From Kamptonema formosum PCC 10802 (GTDB taxonomy: Bacteria; Cyanobacteriota; Cyanobacteriia; Cyanobacteriales; Oscillatoriaceae), in contig NZ_KB235948.1 of NCBI RefSeq assembly GCF_000332335.1, positions 4,811,289 to 4,875,288 on the forward strand: 64,000 nucleotides of DNA, in the 5' to 3' direction. The notes beneath the pieces were generated by a model, which worked only from the letters and a program-made list of their open reading frames with translations, ran no database searches and had not been told where the DNA came from. Both the position numbers and the translations under genes were made by a program. Shown piece after piece: positions 26,002-34,948 of the stretch; positions within the stretch are counted from its first letter, which is position 1; each line of letters begins with the position of its first letter.

Positions 26002-26121
26002 ATGGCTGACTCTAGCAACAAGGTAAAACACCACACCGATGAGAGTGTGAGTGACATCATCATAGTCTCCATGCTAGTATTGTTTGCGTTTACTTCCGTC
26101 ATCCTCGTAGGTATTTTTTAG
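26002..26121 (+). CDS. 39-aa single-span membrane protein
   Basis: ATG 26002, preceded by GGAG at a normal distance, opens 39 codons starting MADSSNKVKHHTDESVSD. After this polar head comes one hydrophobic span, IIIVSMLVLFAFTSVILVGIF, to the stop. Small one-span proteins of this kind are common as accessory subunits of photosynthetic or respiratory complexes, but this sequence does not match the small Psb, Pet or Ndh subunits I can recall. Good SD spacing, a clean amphiphilic layout and isolation in a spacer support real coding. Confidence 0.65.
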   Translation: MADSSNKVKHHTDESVSDIIIVSMLVLFAFTSVILVGIF

Positions 26122-26416
26122 CAGGCTAGCGTGGAACTAAACCAGATTCCGGGGGCGGGTGAGAACATTTACTTGCCCCCGCCTTGTATTTAAACAAAAG
26201 TTGCGCAGTATGGGCTTTAGCCCAAAAGTTCGCAAGTTCAGCGTAGCCCCCAATGGCCACCGGCACGGCGACTGCCCTTTGGCGAGAGTGGGAGTAACGA
26301 AATGTGACTTCTGGTGAAGTTGCGCAAGCACTAGCTTGGAGAACCCTGAGGGTGGTAGAGTCCATTTAGCTGCCACGCGATCGCCGGCAGTATGAATTGA
26401 CTTAAAAGAGGGTATC

Positions 26417-27706
26417 GTGAAGGTTTTGGTTGTTGGCAATGGGGGTCGAGAGCACGCCCTCGCTTGGAAACTCTTGCAATCTCCGAAAATTGAGCGGGTG
26501 TTTGTGGTTCCGGGAAATGGGGGCACTGCGGCGATGGAGCGCTGCCAGAATTTGCCGCTGAGCGCTGATGATTTCGACGGGATTAAACAAGCGGCGCTGG
26601 AGCATGGTGTGGGCCTTGTGGTGGTTGGCCCGGAACTGCCGCTGGCTAGGGGTCTAGCCGACTATCTCCAGCAGCAGAATTTGACTGTGTTTGGCCCAAC
26701 GCAAGCGGGGGCTCAGATTGAGTCGAGTAAGGCTTGGGCCAAGGGTCTGATGCAGGAAGCTGGGATTCCGACGGCTAGGTCTGCTGTGTTTACCGATGAC
26801 CACCCGGAGGCGGCTCTCGCCTATGTGGCGCAGGAGGGGGCACCGATTGTGGTCAAGGCGGATGGGCTGGCTGCAGGAAAGGGGGTGACGGTAGCTCACA
26901 CGGTTGAGGAGGCGCAGGCGGCGATTGAGGCGTCGTTTGGTGGCCAGTTCGGCATAGCCGGCGAGTGCCTGGTGATTGAAGAGTGCCTGACGGGGCAAGA
27001 GGTGTCGGTTTTGGCGCTGACGGATGGCCTTTCGGTGCGGCCTTTGCTGCCGGCGCAGGACCACAAAGCGATTCGTGAGGGGGATACGGGGCCAAATACG
27101 GGGGGTATGGGGGTCTACGCACCGGCACCGATTTTGACGCCTGAGCTGATGGAGCGGGTTCAGCGGGAGGTTCTCGAACCGGTGGTGGCGGTTTTGCGAG
27201 AGCGCAAGATTGACTACCGGGGGGTGCTGTATGCCGGTTTGATGGTGTCACCGGCAGGTGATATTAAGGTGCTGGAATTTAACTGCCGGTTTGGCGATCC
27301 GGAAACGCAAGCGATTTTGCCGCTGCTGGAAACGCCTCTGGAGGATTTGATGCTGGCGTGCGCGAACCAGACGCTGGCTGAACAGCCGCCGGTGCGCTGG
27401 AAACCGGGGGCGTGCGCTTGTGTGGTGATGGCTGCCGGTGGCTATCCTGGGGATTACCAAAAGGGTGACACGATCGCCGGCATTGAGCGAGCTGAGGCTG
27501 CCGGTGCGGTGGTGTTTCACGCCGGCACCCGTCTCAAGGAGGGAGAGCTGCTGACGGATGGGGGTCGGGTTTTGGGCGTCACCGCCACCGGCGATACGTT
27601 TGACGACGCCTTTGCCCGCGCCTACGCGGCGGTGGACTGCATTGAGTTTGAGGGCCGGTATTTCCGGCGGGATATCGGCCACCGGGTGCGCCGGGGCGGA
27701 TTGTAA
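26417..27706 (+). CDS. purD: Phosphoribosylamine-glycine ligase
   Basis: 429 aa from GTG 26417, normal length. ATP-grasp enzyme of purine synthesis. It starts VLVVGNGGREHALAWKL, then PELPLARGLADYL, the ATP-binding KADGLAAGKGV, DTGPNTGGMGVYAP and the metal site LEFNCRFGDPETQ. It joins glycine to 5-phosphoribosylamine in the cytosol. Its stop codon TAA (27704-27706) lies inside the GTAAATTTTT box of small-RNA copy 1, so that RNA's promoter overlaps the gene's end. Confidence 0.96.
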   Translation: MKVLVVGNGGREHALAWKLLQSPKIERVFVVPGNGGTAAMERCQNLPLSADDFDGIKQAALEHGVGLVVVGPELPLARGLADYLQQQNLTVFGPTQAGAQIESSKAWAKGLMQEAGIPTARSAVFTDDHPEAALAYVAQEGAPIVVKADGLAAGKGVTVAHTVEEAQAAIEASFGGQFGIAGECLVIEECLTGQEVSVLALTDGLSVRPLLPAQDHKAIREGDTGPNTGGMGVYAPAPILTPELMERVQREVLEPVVAVLRERKIDYRGVLYAGLMVSPAGDIKVLEFNCRFGDPETQAILPLLETPLEDLMLACANQTLAEQPPVRWKPGACACVVMAAGGYPGDYQKGDTIAGIERAEAAGAVVFHAGTRLKEGELLTDGGRVLGVTATGDTFDDAFARAYAAVDCIEFEGRYFRRDIGHRVRRGGL

Positions 27707-27753
27707 ATTTTTGTTAAGCGGGATGGGGGGTGTGAGCCTACACGTGCTAGATT
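27703..27753 (+). promoter_or_regulatory. Promoter of small-RNA copy 1
   Basis: GTAAATTTTT (27703-27712), 35 nt, then TAGATT (27748-27753) as the -10 box. Between them is a dyad GGGGTG-N8-CACGTG. The same box and spacing recur at the other copies. There is no canonical -35 hexamer, so an activator is likely (inference). Confidence 0.6.
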
Positions 27754-27759
27754 AGTTTC

Positions 27760-27811
27760 ATGTAGATGCACCCTGATGGACACGCCCACTTGTTGGGCGT
27801 TTTTTGTTTTT
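27760..27811 (+). ncRNA. Candidate small RNA, copy 1
   Basis: The predicted transcript starts near 27760 and reads GATGCACCCTGATGGACACG, then a CGCCCA/TGGGCG stem with loop CTTGT and T6GT5, an intrinsic terminator. About 50 nt. The 23 nt before and into the stem are identical in all seven copies in the window while the loop varies. No known RNA family is recognised. The rest of 27812-28130 holds only palindromic repeats. Confidence 0.65.
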
Positions 27812-28060
27812 CGGGGGGTGGGGGGATTTGCCTCGTTCCCAGGCTCTGCCTGGAAAAGGTTCGTAGTTGGGCTTTAGCCCCTGTCCCCGGTAGGGCTAAA
27901 GCCCAACTACAAACCTCTTGATAAAAGTTTAAGAAATTATAATAGGTTGCCGGTGAAGCGAGGCAATGCTCTAAGCTAGAATAGTAAGTTAAATGTTTCT
28001 TTATAGCAGTTATGGCGCGTGGGTGCTTGCCGATTCTGTGCTGCCGGTGGAAAGGTAGGG

Positions 28061-28095
28061 GTAGGGTGCGTTCCCTAAGAGGGAACGCACCCTAC
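28061..28095. repeat. GTAGGGTGCGTTCC hairpin, second copy
   Basis: GTAGGGTGCGTTCCCT/AGGGAACGCACCCTAC around a 3-nt loop, 36 bp before the orthocaspase start. Same family as 25641-25680. Confidence 0.75.
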
Positions 28096-28130
28096 TACGA
28101 GTTACTGACTTTACTACCAAACAAGTAACT

Positions 28131-29342
28131 ATGACTCAGAATAGGACTCACATCTCTCGCCGGCACTTCCTGCAATTCGCAACGGCTACTCTAGCTACCC
28201 TGGGACTTCACCCCCTGGTCTTGCAACGACAAGCCCAACGCTACGGTCAAGTTTTGGCCCAAAATACGCCGCGCAAACTGGCGTTACTGGTTGGCATTAA
28301 CAGCTATCCCTCCCCCCGCGCCCTCAAAGGCTGTGTCAATGATACAGAGTTGCAGCGAGAGTTGCTGATCTACCGTTTCGGCTTTAACCCGAAAGATATT
28401 TACACCTTGCTGGATGAAAAAGCAACTCGCGACGGCATTTTAACGGCTTTTGAAGAGCATTTAATCAAACAAGCCAAACCGGGAGATGTGGTCGTTTACC
28501 ACTATTCCGGACACGGTTCCCGCATTTTTGACCCCGACCCGATTTTCAGGGAGGTGGGTAACCCGAAACAGCTGAATGGCACTTTCGTTCCCGTGGATGG
28601 GACTCTGCCGGTGGGATATCCCGAAAAGGGAGGGCCGGTTAAAGATATTATGGGACATACCCTATTTTTGCTGATGTCCGCCCTGCAAACCGAAAATGTC
28701 ACCGCTGTCTTGGATAGCTGTCATTCCGGCGGGGCGACGCGAGATGTGCGAGTTCGCTCTCGCGATGGGGGCCAAAATGTCTCAGTTTCTCCTGAGGAAA
28801 AAAGCTATCAGCAACAGTGGCTGTCTCGATTAAATATGTCGCACGAGCAATTTGTTCAAGGCTATCGCACAGGGGTGGCCAAAGGAGCGGTATTAGCGGC
28901 GAGCGCTCCGAACCAACAGGCGCGGGAACTTAAGATTAATGGCTTGGAATGTGGGATATTTAGTTATTCGCTAACTCATTATCTCTGGCGGGAAGATACC
29001 AACATCGACCGGATATTTAAGAAGATAGCCCCCGAACTTACAGACGACTTGAATCAAACCCCCCGCTATGAAGTCAAAGTGGGAAGCGGGTATCAACTGC
29101 AAAGCCCGTATTTTATTGAGAATCCCAATTCTCCCGCCCAAGCGGTTGTCACGCAGGTGAGTGGCAGTAACGCTCAGTTGTGGTTGGGGGGGGCTGATTT
29201 GCGAAAGGTGAAAGCGGGAACTGTATTTACTGCTGTTAACGGGACGGGACAGGTGAGAGTTGCTGTCCGGGAGGGGATAGTTGCGCAAGCTAATGTTGAG
29301 AAAGCGGTAACAGTAGGAACGCCCTTGCGTTTGATGACTTAA
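28131..29342 (+). CDS. Orthocaspase (caspase-family peptidase C14) with Tat signal
   Basis: 403 aa. Residues 9-14 (SRRHFLQ) followed by a hydrophobic run form a twin-arginine export signal, so the enzyme is likely periplasmic. The p20-like domain begins RKLALLVGINSYP and has the catalytic dyad His128 (YHYSGHGS) and Cys197 (VLDSCHSGG). The conserved SAPNQQARE lies further on. The last 80 residues form a separate beta-rich tail. Orthocaspases cleave after Arg/Lys. Next on the same strand come a broken toxin-antitoxin pair and a TPR-CHAT protein, itself a caspase-like fold. Confidence 0.92.
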   Translation: MTQNRTHISRRHFLQFATATLATLGLHPLVLQRQAQRYGQVLAQNTPRKLALLVGINSYPSPRALKGCVNDTELQRELLIYRFGFNPKDIYTLLDEKATRDGILTAFEEHLIKQAKPGDVVVYHYSGHGSRIFDPDPIFREVGNPKQLNGTFVPVDGTLPVGYPEKGGPVKDIMGHTLFLLMSALQTENVTAVLDSCHSGGATRDVRVRSRDGGQNVSVSPEEKSYQQQWLSRLNMSHEQFVQGYRTGVAKGAVLAASAPNQQARELKINGLECGIFSYSLTHYLWREDTNIDRIFKKIAPELTDDLNQTPRYEVKVGSGYQLQSPYFIENPNSPAQAVVTQVSGSNAQLWLGGADLRKVKAGTVFTAVNGTGQVRVAVREGIVAQANVEKAVTVGTPLRLMT

Positions 29343-29400
29343 GAGACTGTTTCTAAACAAAAGTGAAGCTGCCAGAAACCGGGGGCGGCCACGGGGGGCA

Positions 29401-29573
29401 TTGGTGTCAATTTAAGCTGTGTCCCGCAGCCTCTGGGCGGTTGAAACCGCAGCTACACAGACAAAACCCGCCTGCGCGGGTTTTAAGATTCTAGCTCTTC
29501 TCTTAAGTCCGCGTAGGCGGACTTGGTTTGTGTAGCCGCGATTTCAATCGCCGGGAGCTTAAGTTGACACCAA
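29401..29573. mobile_element. MITE-like element, TTGGTGTCAA family, copy 1
   Basis: 173 bp. The ends are TTGGTGTCAATTTAAGCT and, on the other strand, TTGGTGTCAACTTAAGCT. Inside are two hairpins, one around AAACCCGCCTGCGCGGGTTT and one around AAGTCCGCGTAGGCGGACTT, next to GCGATTTCAATCGC palindromes. A near-identical element in the other orientation lies at 56030-56201. Fragments of its interior occur at 30117-30170, 52030-52065 and 57278-57325. Confidence 0.8.
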
Positions 29574-29701
29574 TGCCACGGGGGGCCGCCCCTACATTTG
29601 CAAAAGAAACCCGGTTTCTCATACCCTGGTGTCCTTAACAATTCTTTAGAAACAGTCTCTAAATGGTGGTTTTCCAAATGTTAATCTGAGAGGGAATTAA
29701 A

Positions 29702-29821
29702 ATGACTCGGCAAGAAATGCGTCAAGAAATCCTTGATCCATCTGAATTTGATAGGGCAATGGCAGCTTATCAAGTGATTAGCGAGAAGTATAAAAATGCC
29801 TTACGGGAATTAGCCCAATGA
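29702..29821 (+). CDS. Short antitoxin-like peptide of a degraded Phd-Doc type pair
   Basis: 39 codons, MTRQEMRQEILDPSEFDRAM to KNALRELAQ. It is short, charged and helical, like the C-terminal part of an antitoxin. Its TGA overlaps the ATG of the next frame (ATGA), the classical coupling of toxin-antitoxin operons. It is too short for a complete DNA-binding antitoxin, so it may itself be a remnant. Confidence 0.5.
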   Translation: MTRQEMRQEILDPSEFDRAMAAYQVISEKYKNALRELAQ

Positions 29822-29904
29822 ATGAACCATTATGGATTTCTGAAGAAATTGTTCGGGCCATCCATCAGGATCAAATTCAGCAGCATGGTGTCTTAGGAGG
29901 GTGA
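29818..29904 (+). pseudogene. N-terminal stub of a Doc/Fic-family toxin
   Basis: The frame [20 protein letters not shown], then [12 protein letters not shown], matches from recall the first 28 residues of death-on-curing proteins, which continue GLxGIRDxxLLESALxxP. The rest, including the Fic motif, is missing. The next gene begins 6 nt after the stop, as if a deletion fused the two loci. Confidence 0.65.
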
Positions 29905-29909
29905 AGTTA

Positions 29910-32900
29910 ATGGAAGTCGAGGGAATGGGTAAAAAATTGAAACAAAAAACAAGTCAGGACAAATTGGTTTTGGCGTTCCTCCAGGGAGTTTCCCTGTCAG
30001 GAGTTATCATGGGGGCGTTGCTGTCGGAGTCAGGGCTGGCCACACCCAACCCCTCAGAAACCGGGTTTGTTCAGAAAGCCGGTTCCTTGGGAGAATCCCG
30101 TTTTTGCAGAGACGCCCTGGCGATTGAAATCGCGGCTATACAAACAAAGCCCGCCTGCGCGGGCTTTCATGAACCTGTATCCCCTCTCACTTCCTGGAAA
30201 GAGGCGGATAAAATCTCTCTAGCCGGCACCCTTTCAGCCGGAATAGAAAAGTGGGATGCTACCGGTTCCTTCTCCCATCAAAGCAGCATCATCGCCCAAA
30301 CTAGCAGCAGTCCAGAAGCGGATAGACTGTTGCAAGAGGGAGTGCAACTCTTTAAGCAAGGAACAGCAGAGTCATTACGGGCAGCTTTGGAAAAGTGGGA
30401 AGCCGCCCGCCAACTCTATCGCGCCGCCGGGGATAAAGGAAATGAAGCCGTCACGCTGGTCGGTATGGGCAGCATTAATGACGACCTGGGAGAAAAGCGG
30501 AAGGCATTAGAATTCTACAACCAAGCTTTGCCCCTATTACGGGCTGTGGGGGATAGAGGGGGGGAAGCCACAACCCTCACCAATATTGGCCTTGTGTACT
30601 CCTCCCTGGGGGAAAAGCAGAAGGCATTGGAATTCTACAATCAAGCTTTGCCCCTAGTTCGGGCTGTGGGGGATAGAGGGGGGGAAGCCGCGACTCTCAA
30701 CAATATTGGCCTTGTGTACAACTCCCTGGGAGAAAAGCAGAAAGCATTGGAATTCCTCAACCAAGCCTTGCCCCTAAGACGGGCTGTGGGGGATAGACAG
30801 GGGGAAGCCACAACTCTCAACAATATTGGCGGTGTGTATTCCTCTCTGGGAGAAAAGCAGAAGGCATTGGAATTCTTCAACCAAGCCTTGCCCCTAAAAC
30901 GGGCTGTGGGAGATAGAGGGGGGGAAGCCACAACCCTCAACAATATTGGCTTTGTGTACAACTCCCTGGGAGAAAAGCAGAAAGCATTGGAATTCTACAA
31001 CCAAGCCTTGCCCCTAACACGGGCAGTGGGGGATAGAGGGGGGGAAGCCACAACCCTCAACAATATTGGCGGTGTGTACGAATCCCTGGGAGAAAAGCAG
31101 AAGGCATTGGAATTCTACAACCAAGCCTTGCCCCTATTACGGGCTGTGGGGGATAGAGGGGGGGAAGCCGCGACTCTCAACAATATTGGCTTTGTGTACA
31201 ACTCTCTAGGAGAAAAGCAGAAAGCATTGGAATTCTACAACCAAGCCTTGCCCCTATTACGGGCTGTGGGGGATAGACGGGGGGAAGCCATGACTCTCAA
31301 TAATATTGGCGGTGTGTACTCCTCCCTGGGAGAAAAGCAGAAGGCATTGAAATTCCTCAACCAAGCCTTGCCCCTAACACGGGCAGTGGGGGATAGAGGG
31401 GGGGAAGCCGGGACTCTCAACAATATTGGCCGTATGTACGACTCCCTGGGAGAAAAGCAGAAGGCATTGGAATTTTACAACCAAGCTTTGCCCCTATTTC
31501 GGGCAGTTGGGGATAGACAGGGGGAAGCCACAACCCTCAGCAATTTCGCCTACCTCCGGCGCAACCAAGGCAACCTCACCGAAGCCCTGACTGACATAGA
31601 AGCTGCCATTGCCATTATCGAAGACCTCCGCACCAAAATCGGTTCTCAAGAACTCCGTCAATCCTACTTTGCCACTGTCCAAAATTATTACCAGTTCTAC
31701 ATTGACCTGTTAATGCAACTGCATCAACAAAACCCCTCCCAAGGCTACGATGCCAAAGCCCTCCACGCCAGCGAACGCAGCCGCGCCCGAAGTCTCCTGG
31801 AACTCCTCACGGAAGCCGGTGCGAATATCCGTCAAGGGGTTGACCCACAACTCTTACAGCAGGAACAGAACTTACAGCAGCGACTCAACGCCGTAGAAAA
31901 TCAACGATATCAACTCACCAAGGGTCAATACACCCAAGAACAGGTCGATGAACTCAAGGCCCAATCTGACTCCTTACTCAATCAATTCAAGGAACTGCAA
32001 GCCAAAATTCGCGTCACCAGTCCCCGCTACGCTAACCTGAAATATCCCGACCCGCTGAATTTAGAACAAATCCAACAGCAAGTCCTGGATGAGGATACCC
32101 TCCTGTTAGAATATTCCCTGGGGGAAGACCGCAGTTATCTCTGGGCTGTGACTAAAAACAGTATCGCCAGCTATGTCCTGCCCAAACAAAGTGAAATAGA
32201 AGCCGCCGCCGAATCTTTCCGAGAAGCTGTTACTAAGGATAGCAAGGCATCTGTGGAGAGTGGACTTCCCCTCAGCCAGATGTTGCTGACGCCTGTGGCG
32301 TCTCAACTGGGGAAGAAACGCTTATTAATTGTTGGGGATGGGGTCTTGCAATATGTTCCCTTTGCCGCCTTACCGATTCCCTTTTCTCCCACTGCGCCGC
32401 TTGTAGTGCAGAATGAAATTGTCACCCTGCCTTCGGCTTCAACAATTGCCATTCAGCGCCAGCAGCTGCAAAATCGCTCTCCTGTGCCTAAAACCGTGGC
32501 TGTGCTGGCTGACCCGGTTTTCGATAAAGATGACCCTCGCCTGACTAAAACCCCACCCCAAGAAAGTCCTGAAACCCTCAACAATTCAGCCCTAACGCGG
32601 GCGACCCGAAATTTAGGCTTGGGGCAAAGTGGCCCAGAATTTTCTCGTCTGGAATATACCCGCACCGAAGCCCAGAAAATTCTGGCTTTAGTTCCCGAAA
32701 GCCAGCGGTTACAAGCTTTGGACTTTAATGCCTCTCTCCCGCAAGCGACTGACCGGAATTTATCGCAATATCAGATTGTTCATTTGGCCACGCACGGGGT
32801 ACTCGATCCTGTCAATCCCGAACTGTCGGGAGTGGTGCTATCCCTGTTGAATGAACAAGGACAGCCCGAAGATGGGTTTTTGCGTCTCCACGATATTTTC

Positions 32901-33218
32901 AACTTGAATTTACCGGCGGAACTGGTAGTTTTGAGCGCCTGTAAAACCGGCTTGGGCAAACAGGTGAGAGGAGAGGGGTTAGTGGGCTTGACAAGGGGGT
33001 TTATGTATGCGGGGGCGCGGCGGGTGGTGGTATCTTTATGGAGTGTGAACGATGTGGCGACTTCGGAAGTCATGGCTAAATTTTACCAGAAGATGCTGAA
33101 TCAGGGGAAAAATCCGATTCAAGCTTTGAGGGAGGCGCAGTTAGAGATGTTCCATTCCGGACAGTGGCAGTCTCCTTATTATTGGGCGGCGTTTACAGTG
33201 CAGGGGGATTGGCGGTAA
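29910..33218 (+). CDS. TPR-CHAT domain protein
   Basis: About 1102 aa from ATG 29910, chosen because AGGAGG lies 8 nt upstream; the GTG at 29901 overlaps that site. A hydrophobic segment at about 17-45 anchors or exports the chain. Residues about 180-550 hold ten 40-residue tetratricopeptide units, nine almost identical ([16 protein letters not shown]). A helical linker follows, then a CHAT (caspase HetF-associated with TPRs) protease domain with His in [10 protein letters not shown], Cys in [11 protein letters not shown] and the end [14 protein letters not shown]. The dyad is intact. Residues about 55-90 are translated interspersed repeats. It probably works with, or is regulated by, protein partners bound to the TPRs. 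Confidence 0.9.
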   Translation: MEVEGMGKKLKQKTSQDKLVLAFLQGVSLSGVIMGALLSESGLATPNPSETGFVQKAGSLGESRFCRDALAIEIAAIQTKPACAGFHEPVSPLTSWKEADKISLAGTLSAGIEKWDATGSFSHQSSIIAQTSSSPEADRLLQEGVQLFKQGTAESLRAALEKWEAARQLYRAAGDKGNEAVTLVGMGSINDDLGEKRKALEFYNQALPLLRAVGDRGGEATTLTNIGLVYSSLGEKQKALEFYNQALPLVRAVGDRGGEAATLNNIGLVYNSLGEKQKALEFLNQALPLRRAVGDRQGEATTLNNIGGVYSSLGEKQKALEFFNQALPLKRAVGDRGGEATTLNNIGFVYNSLGEKQKALEFYNQALPLTRAVGDRGGEATTLNNIGGVYESLGEKQKALEFYNQALPLLRAVGDRGGEAATLNNIGFVYNSLGEKQKALEFYNQALPLLRAVGDRRGEAMTLNNIGGVYSSLGEKQKALKFLNQALPLTRAVGDRGGEAGTLNNIGRMYDSLGEKQKALEFYNQALPLFRAVGDRQGEATTLSNFAYLRRNQGNLTEALTDIEAAIAIIEDLRTKIGSQELRQSYFATVQNYYQFYIDLLMQLHQQNPSQGYDAKALHASERSRARSLLELLTEAGANIRQGVDPQLLQQEQNLQQRLNAVENQRYQLTKGQYTQEQVDELKAQSDSLLNQFKELQAKIRVTSPRYANLKYPDPLNLEQIQQQVLDEDTLLLEYSLGEDRSYLWAVTKNSIASYVLPKQSEIEAAAESFREAVTKDSKASVESGLPLSQMLLTPVASQLGKKRLLIVGDGVLQYVPFAALPIPFSPTAPLVVQNEIVTLPSASTIAIQRQQLQNRSPVPKTVAVLADPVFDKDDPRLTKTPPQESPETLNNSALTRATRNLGLGQSGPEFSRLEYTRTEAQKILALVPESQRLQALDFNASLPQATDRNLSQYQIVHLATHGVLDPVNPELSGVVLSLLNEQGQPEDGFLRLHDIFNLNLPAELVVLSACKTGLGKQVRGEGLVGLTRGFMYAGARRVVVSLWSVNDVATSEVMAKFYQKMLNQGKNPIQALREAQLEMFHSGQWQSPYYWAAFTVQGDWR
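30430..31550 (+). repeat. 120-bp tandem DNA repeats encoding the TPR units
   Basis: About nine 120-bp units, each with GGGAGAAAAGCAGAAGGCAT and CAACCAAGCCTTGCCCCTA, differ by only a few bases, far closer than 40-residue TPR units need to be. This points to recent expansion or gene-conversion-like homogenisation of the array. Confidence 0.88.
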
Positions 33219-33350
33219 GCGCTGATTGCAAAAGAAACCGGGTTTCTGCATCAGCTATAAGCTGTCAGCAGCAGCGCTTCTGAACTGTCGGGCGTGTTGC
33301 TTTCACCGGCACACGAAAAGGGATATCTTGTAGATAGCTTAGCCTAACAT

Positions 33351-33467
33351 GCCGGTGGCGCTCATTGCCGCAACCGGCATCTCTCCCCGGCTGCCGGCCA
33401 CCTTATATGCCGGCACATTTTCCCACACTACCAAGATAGCGCAAGCTGCCGGTTTCTGTCAACCCCC
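33351..33467. repeat. Direct repeat, copy 1 (partner 33570-33688)
   Basis: About 115 bp carrying CATCTCTCCCCGGCTGCCGG, ACCTTATATGCCGGCACATT and ACTACCAAGATAGCGCAAG. It matches 33570-33688 with few differences. No gene is seen in 33219-33789. Confidence 0.85.
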
Positions 33468-33569
33468 AATGCAAGAAAATTTTCAGACTTTCTCCCTCTC
33501 TTCCCTTGGCGCTCTTGGCGTCTTGGCGGTTCATTTAATACCCGCTTGCCTACAAAGATTATAGATTCC

Positions 33570-33688
33570 CCCCTGAGTGCCGGTGGGCTTACCAACATCT
33601 CTCCCCGGCTGCCGGCGACCTTATATGCCGGCACATTTTCCCACACTACCAAGATAGCGCAAGATGCCGGTTTCTGTCAACCCCTTTC
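33570..33688. repeat. Direct repeat, copy 2
   Basis: Second copy of 33351-33467, 219 bp downstream. A degenerate CCGGTTTCTTTAAGAA hairpin element and then the Uma2 gene follow. Confidence 0.85.
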
Positions 33689-33789
33689 CGATAAAATTTC
33701 GCTGTTTGCCCAGAAAACCGGTTTCTTTAAGAATAAGGGTTTCTGAAATTTACACGAATGATTTAGACCGGCTATATAATAGAGTTAAG

Positions 33790-34509
33790 ATGCTCGCCGG
33801 CCTGAATATGACTGCCATTGTACCCACACCCCAACAAACCGAAATCTTCTACCCCAGTGCGGATGGTGAACCCGTGGCCGAAACCTATGACAACTTATAT
33901 GCATTACTGACAGTCCTAGAAGTCCTCAAACAATACCTAGCGGGGCGTCAGGCGACTGTTCTGGGCAACCAGTTTATTTACTACTCGCAAGGCTTCCCCA
34001 AAGTCCGAGTAGCCCCCGACGTGATGGTGATTTTTGATGTCGCCCCCGGAGGGCGGGACAATTACAAAATTTGGGAGGAAGGACAAGTGCCGGCAGTCAT
34101 CTTTGAGATGACATCCAAGGGCACTGAAGAACAGGATAGAGTTTCAAAAAAAGACCTGTACGAGCAATTAGAGGTCAAGGAATACTGGTTATTTGACCCC
34201 AAAGGCGAGTGGATCGCAGAAAAATTGCGGGGCTATCGCCTGCGGGGAGAAACTTACGAACCCATTACAGACAGTCGCAGTGAACCCTTGCAACTGCGTT
34301 TAGCCGTGGAGGACAAACTGATTGGCTTTTACCGGGAGGATACCGGCGAGAAATTGCTGGTTCCTTCCGAACTGGCGGAGGCGCTGCGCCAGGAAAGTCT
34401 CGCGCGACAGGAGGCGGAGGAACGCGCCGAGCAGGAGCGCCAGCGGCGGGAAGAAATGGAAGCTCTTCTCGCTCGCTACCGGCAAAACTTTGGCGAGTTA
34501 CCGGAGTGA
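33790..34509 (+). CDS. Uma2-family (DUF820) putative restriction-endonuclease-fold protein
   Basis: 239 aa from ATG 33790, or 233 from ATG 33808; codons upstream come from repeats. The PD-(D/E)xK-type core is visible: RVAPDVMVIFD (Asp), VPAVIFEMTSKGT (Glu) and KKDLYEQLEVKEYWLFDP. A charged coiled-coil tail (about 205-235, Glu/Arg-rich) follows. Uma2 proteins are numerous in cyanobacteria and their substrate is not known; transposon-related or DNA-cleaving roles are proposed. A TATAAT (33775 region) sits just upstream. Confidence 0.85.
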   Translation: MLAGLNMTAIVPTPQQTEIFYPSADGEPVAETYDNLYALLTVLEVLKQYLAGRQATVLGNQFIYYSQGFPKVRVAPDVMVIFDVAPGGRDNYKIWEEGQVPAVIFEMTSKGTEEQDRVSKKDLYEQLEVKEYWLFDPKGEWIAEKLRGYRLRGETYEPITDSRSEPLQLRLAVEDKLIGFYREDTGEKLLVPSELAEALRQESLARQEAEERAEQERQRREEMEALLARYRQNFGELPE

Positions 34510-34552
34510 AAAGGGCGCTTTTCGCAGCGCTTTGGCCTTGTCCATTACGCCC

Positions 34553-34585
34553 AGAACCCCGGTTTCTTTAAGAAACCGGGGTTCT
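34553..34585. repeat. AACCCCGGTTTC hairpin
   Basis: AGAACCCCGGTTTCT/AGAAACCGGGGTTCT around a 3-nt loop, followed by GAAATTTACACGAATGAT, which also follows the degenerate hairpin near 33745. Confidence 0.8.
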
Positions 34586-34678
34586 GAAATTTACACGAAT
34601 GATCCAGACGCTCGGGCTGAATGTAAATTTTTATGAAGAGGGGTGGCGGGTTGCACCCCTCAACAGCTAGGCTGGGAG

Positions 34679-34727
34679 CAGATGCACCCTGATGGACACG
34701 CCCACTGGTTGGGCGTTTTTTGTTTTC
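34679..34727 (+). ncRNA. Candidate small RNA, copy 2
   Basis: GTAAATTTTT at 34623-34632, a perfect dyad GAGGGGTG-N8-CACCCCTC at about 34638-34661, and TAGGCT at 34668-34673, exactly 35 nt after the box. The transcript head GATGCACCCTGATGGACACG leads into stem CGCCCA/TGGGCG (loop CTGGT) and T6GT4. Confidence 0.65.
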
Positions 34728-34948
34728 GGCGTGTGGCTCCGGGCGAAAGGGCAGGGGTGGGCTTAGATTGGGGGAGAGAGAAATTTCGCGCTTCGGTTGT
34801 GGCGTGAGCGTCAATGCCGCAGGGGAAGAGCAGACGAGAGCTCGCCGCCTGAGTTCCCAGAAGACGGGGGATTTACAAAGACTTTACGGTAACGTAAATT
34901 TTTGGGAAAGATTGATGGGTTATACCCCTCGGGGGCTATACTGAGAAT

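Noticed and set aside
30641..31423. Minus-strand frames in the TPR-CHAT gene
   Set aside because: They repeat every 40 residues in step with the TPR DNA units and have no start context.
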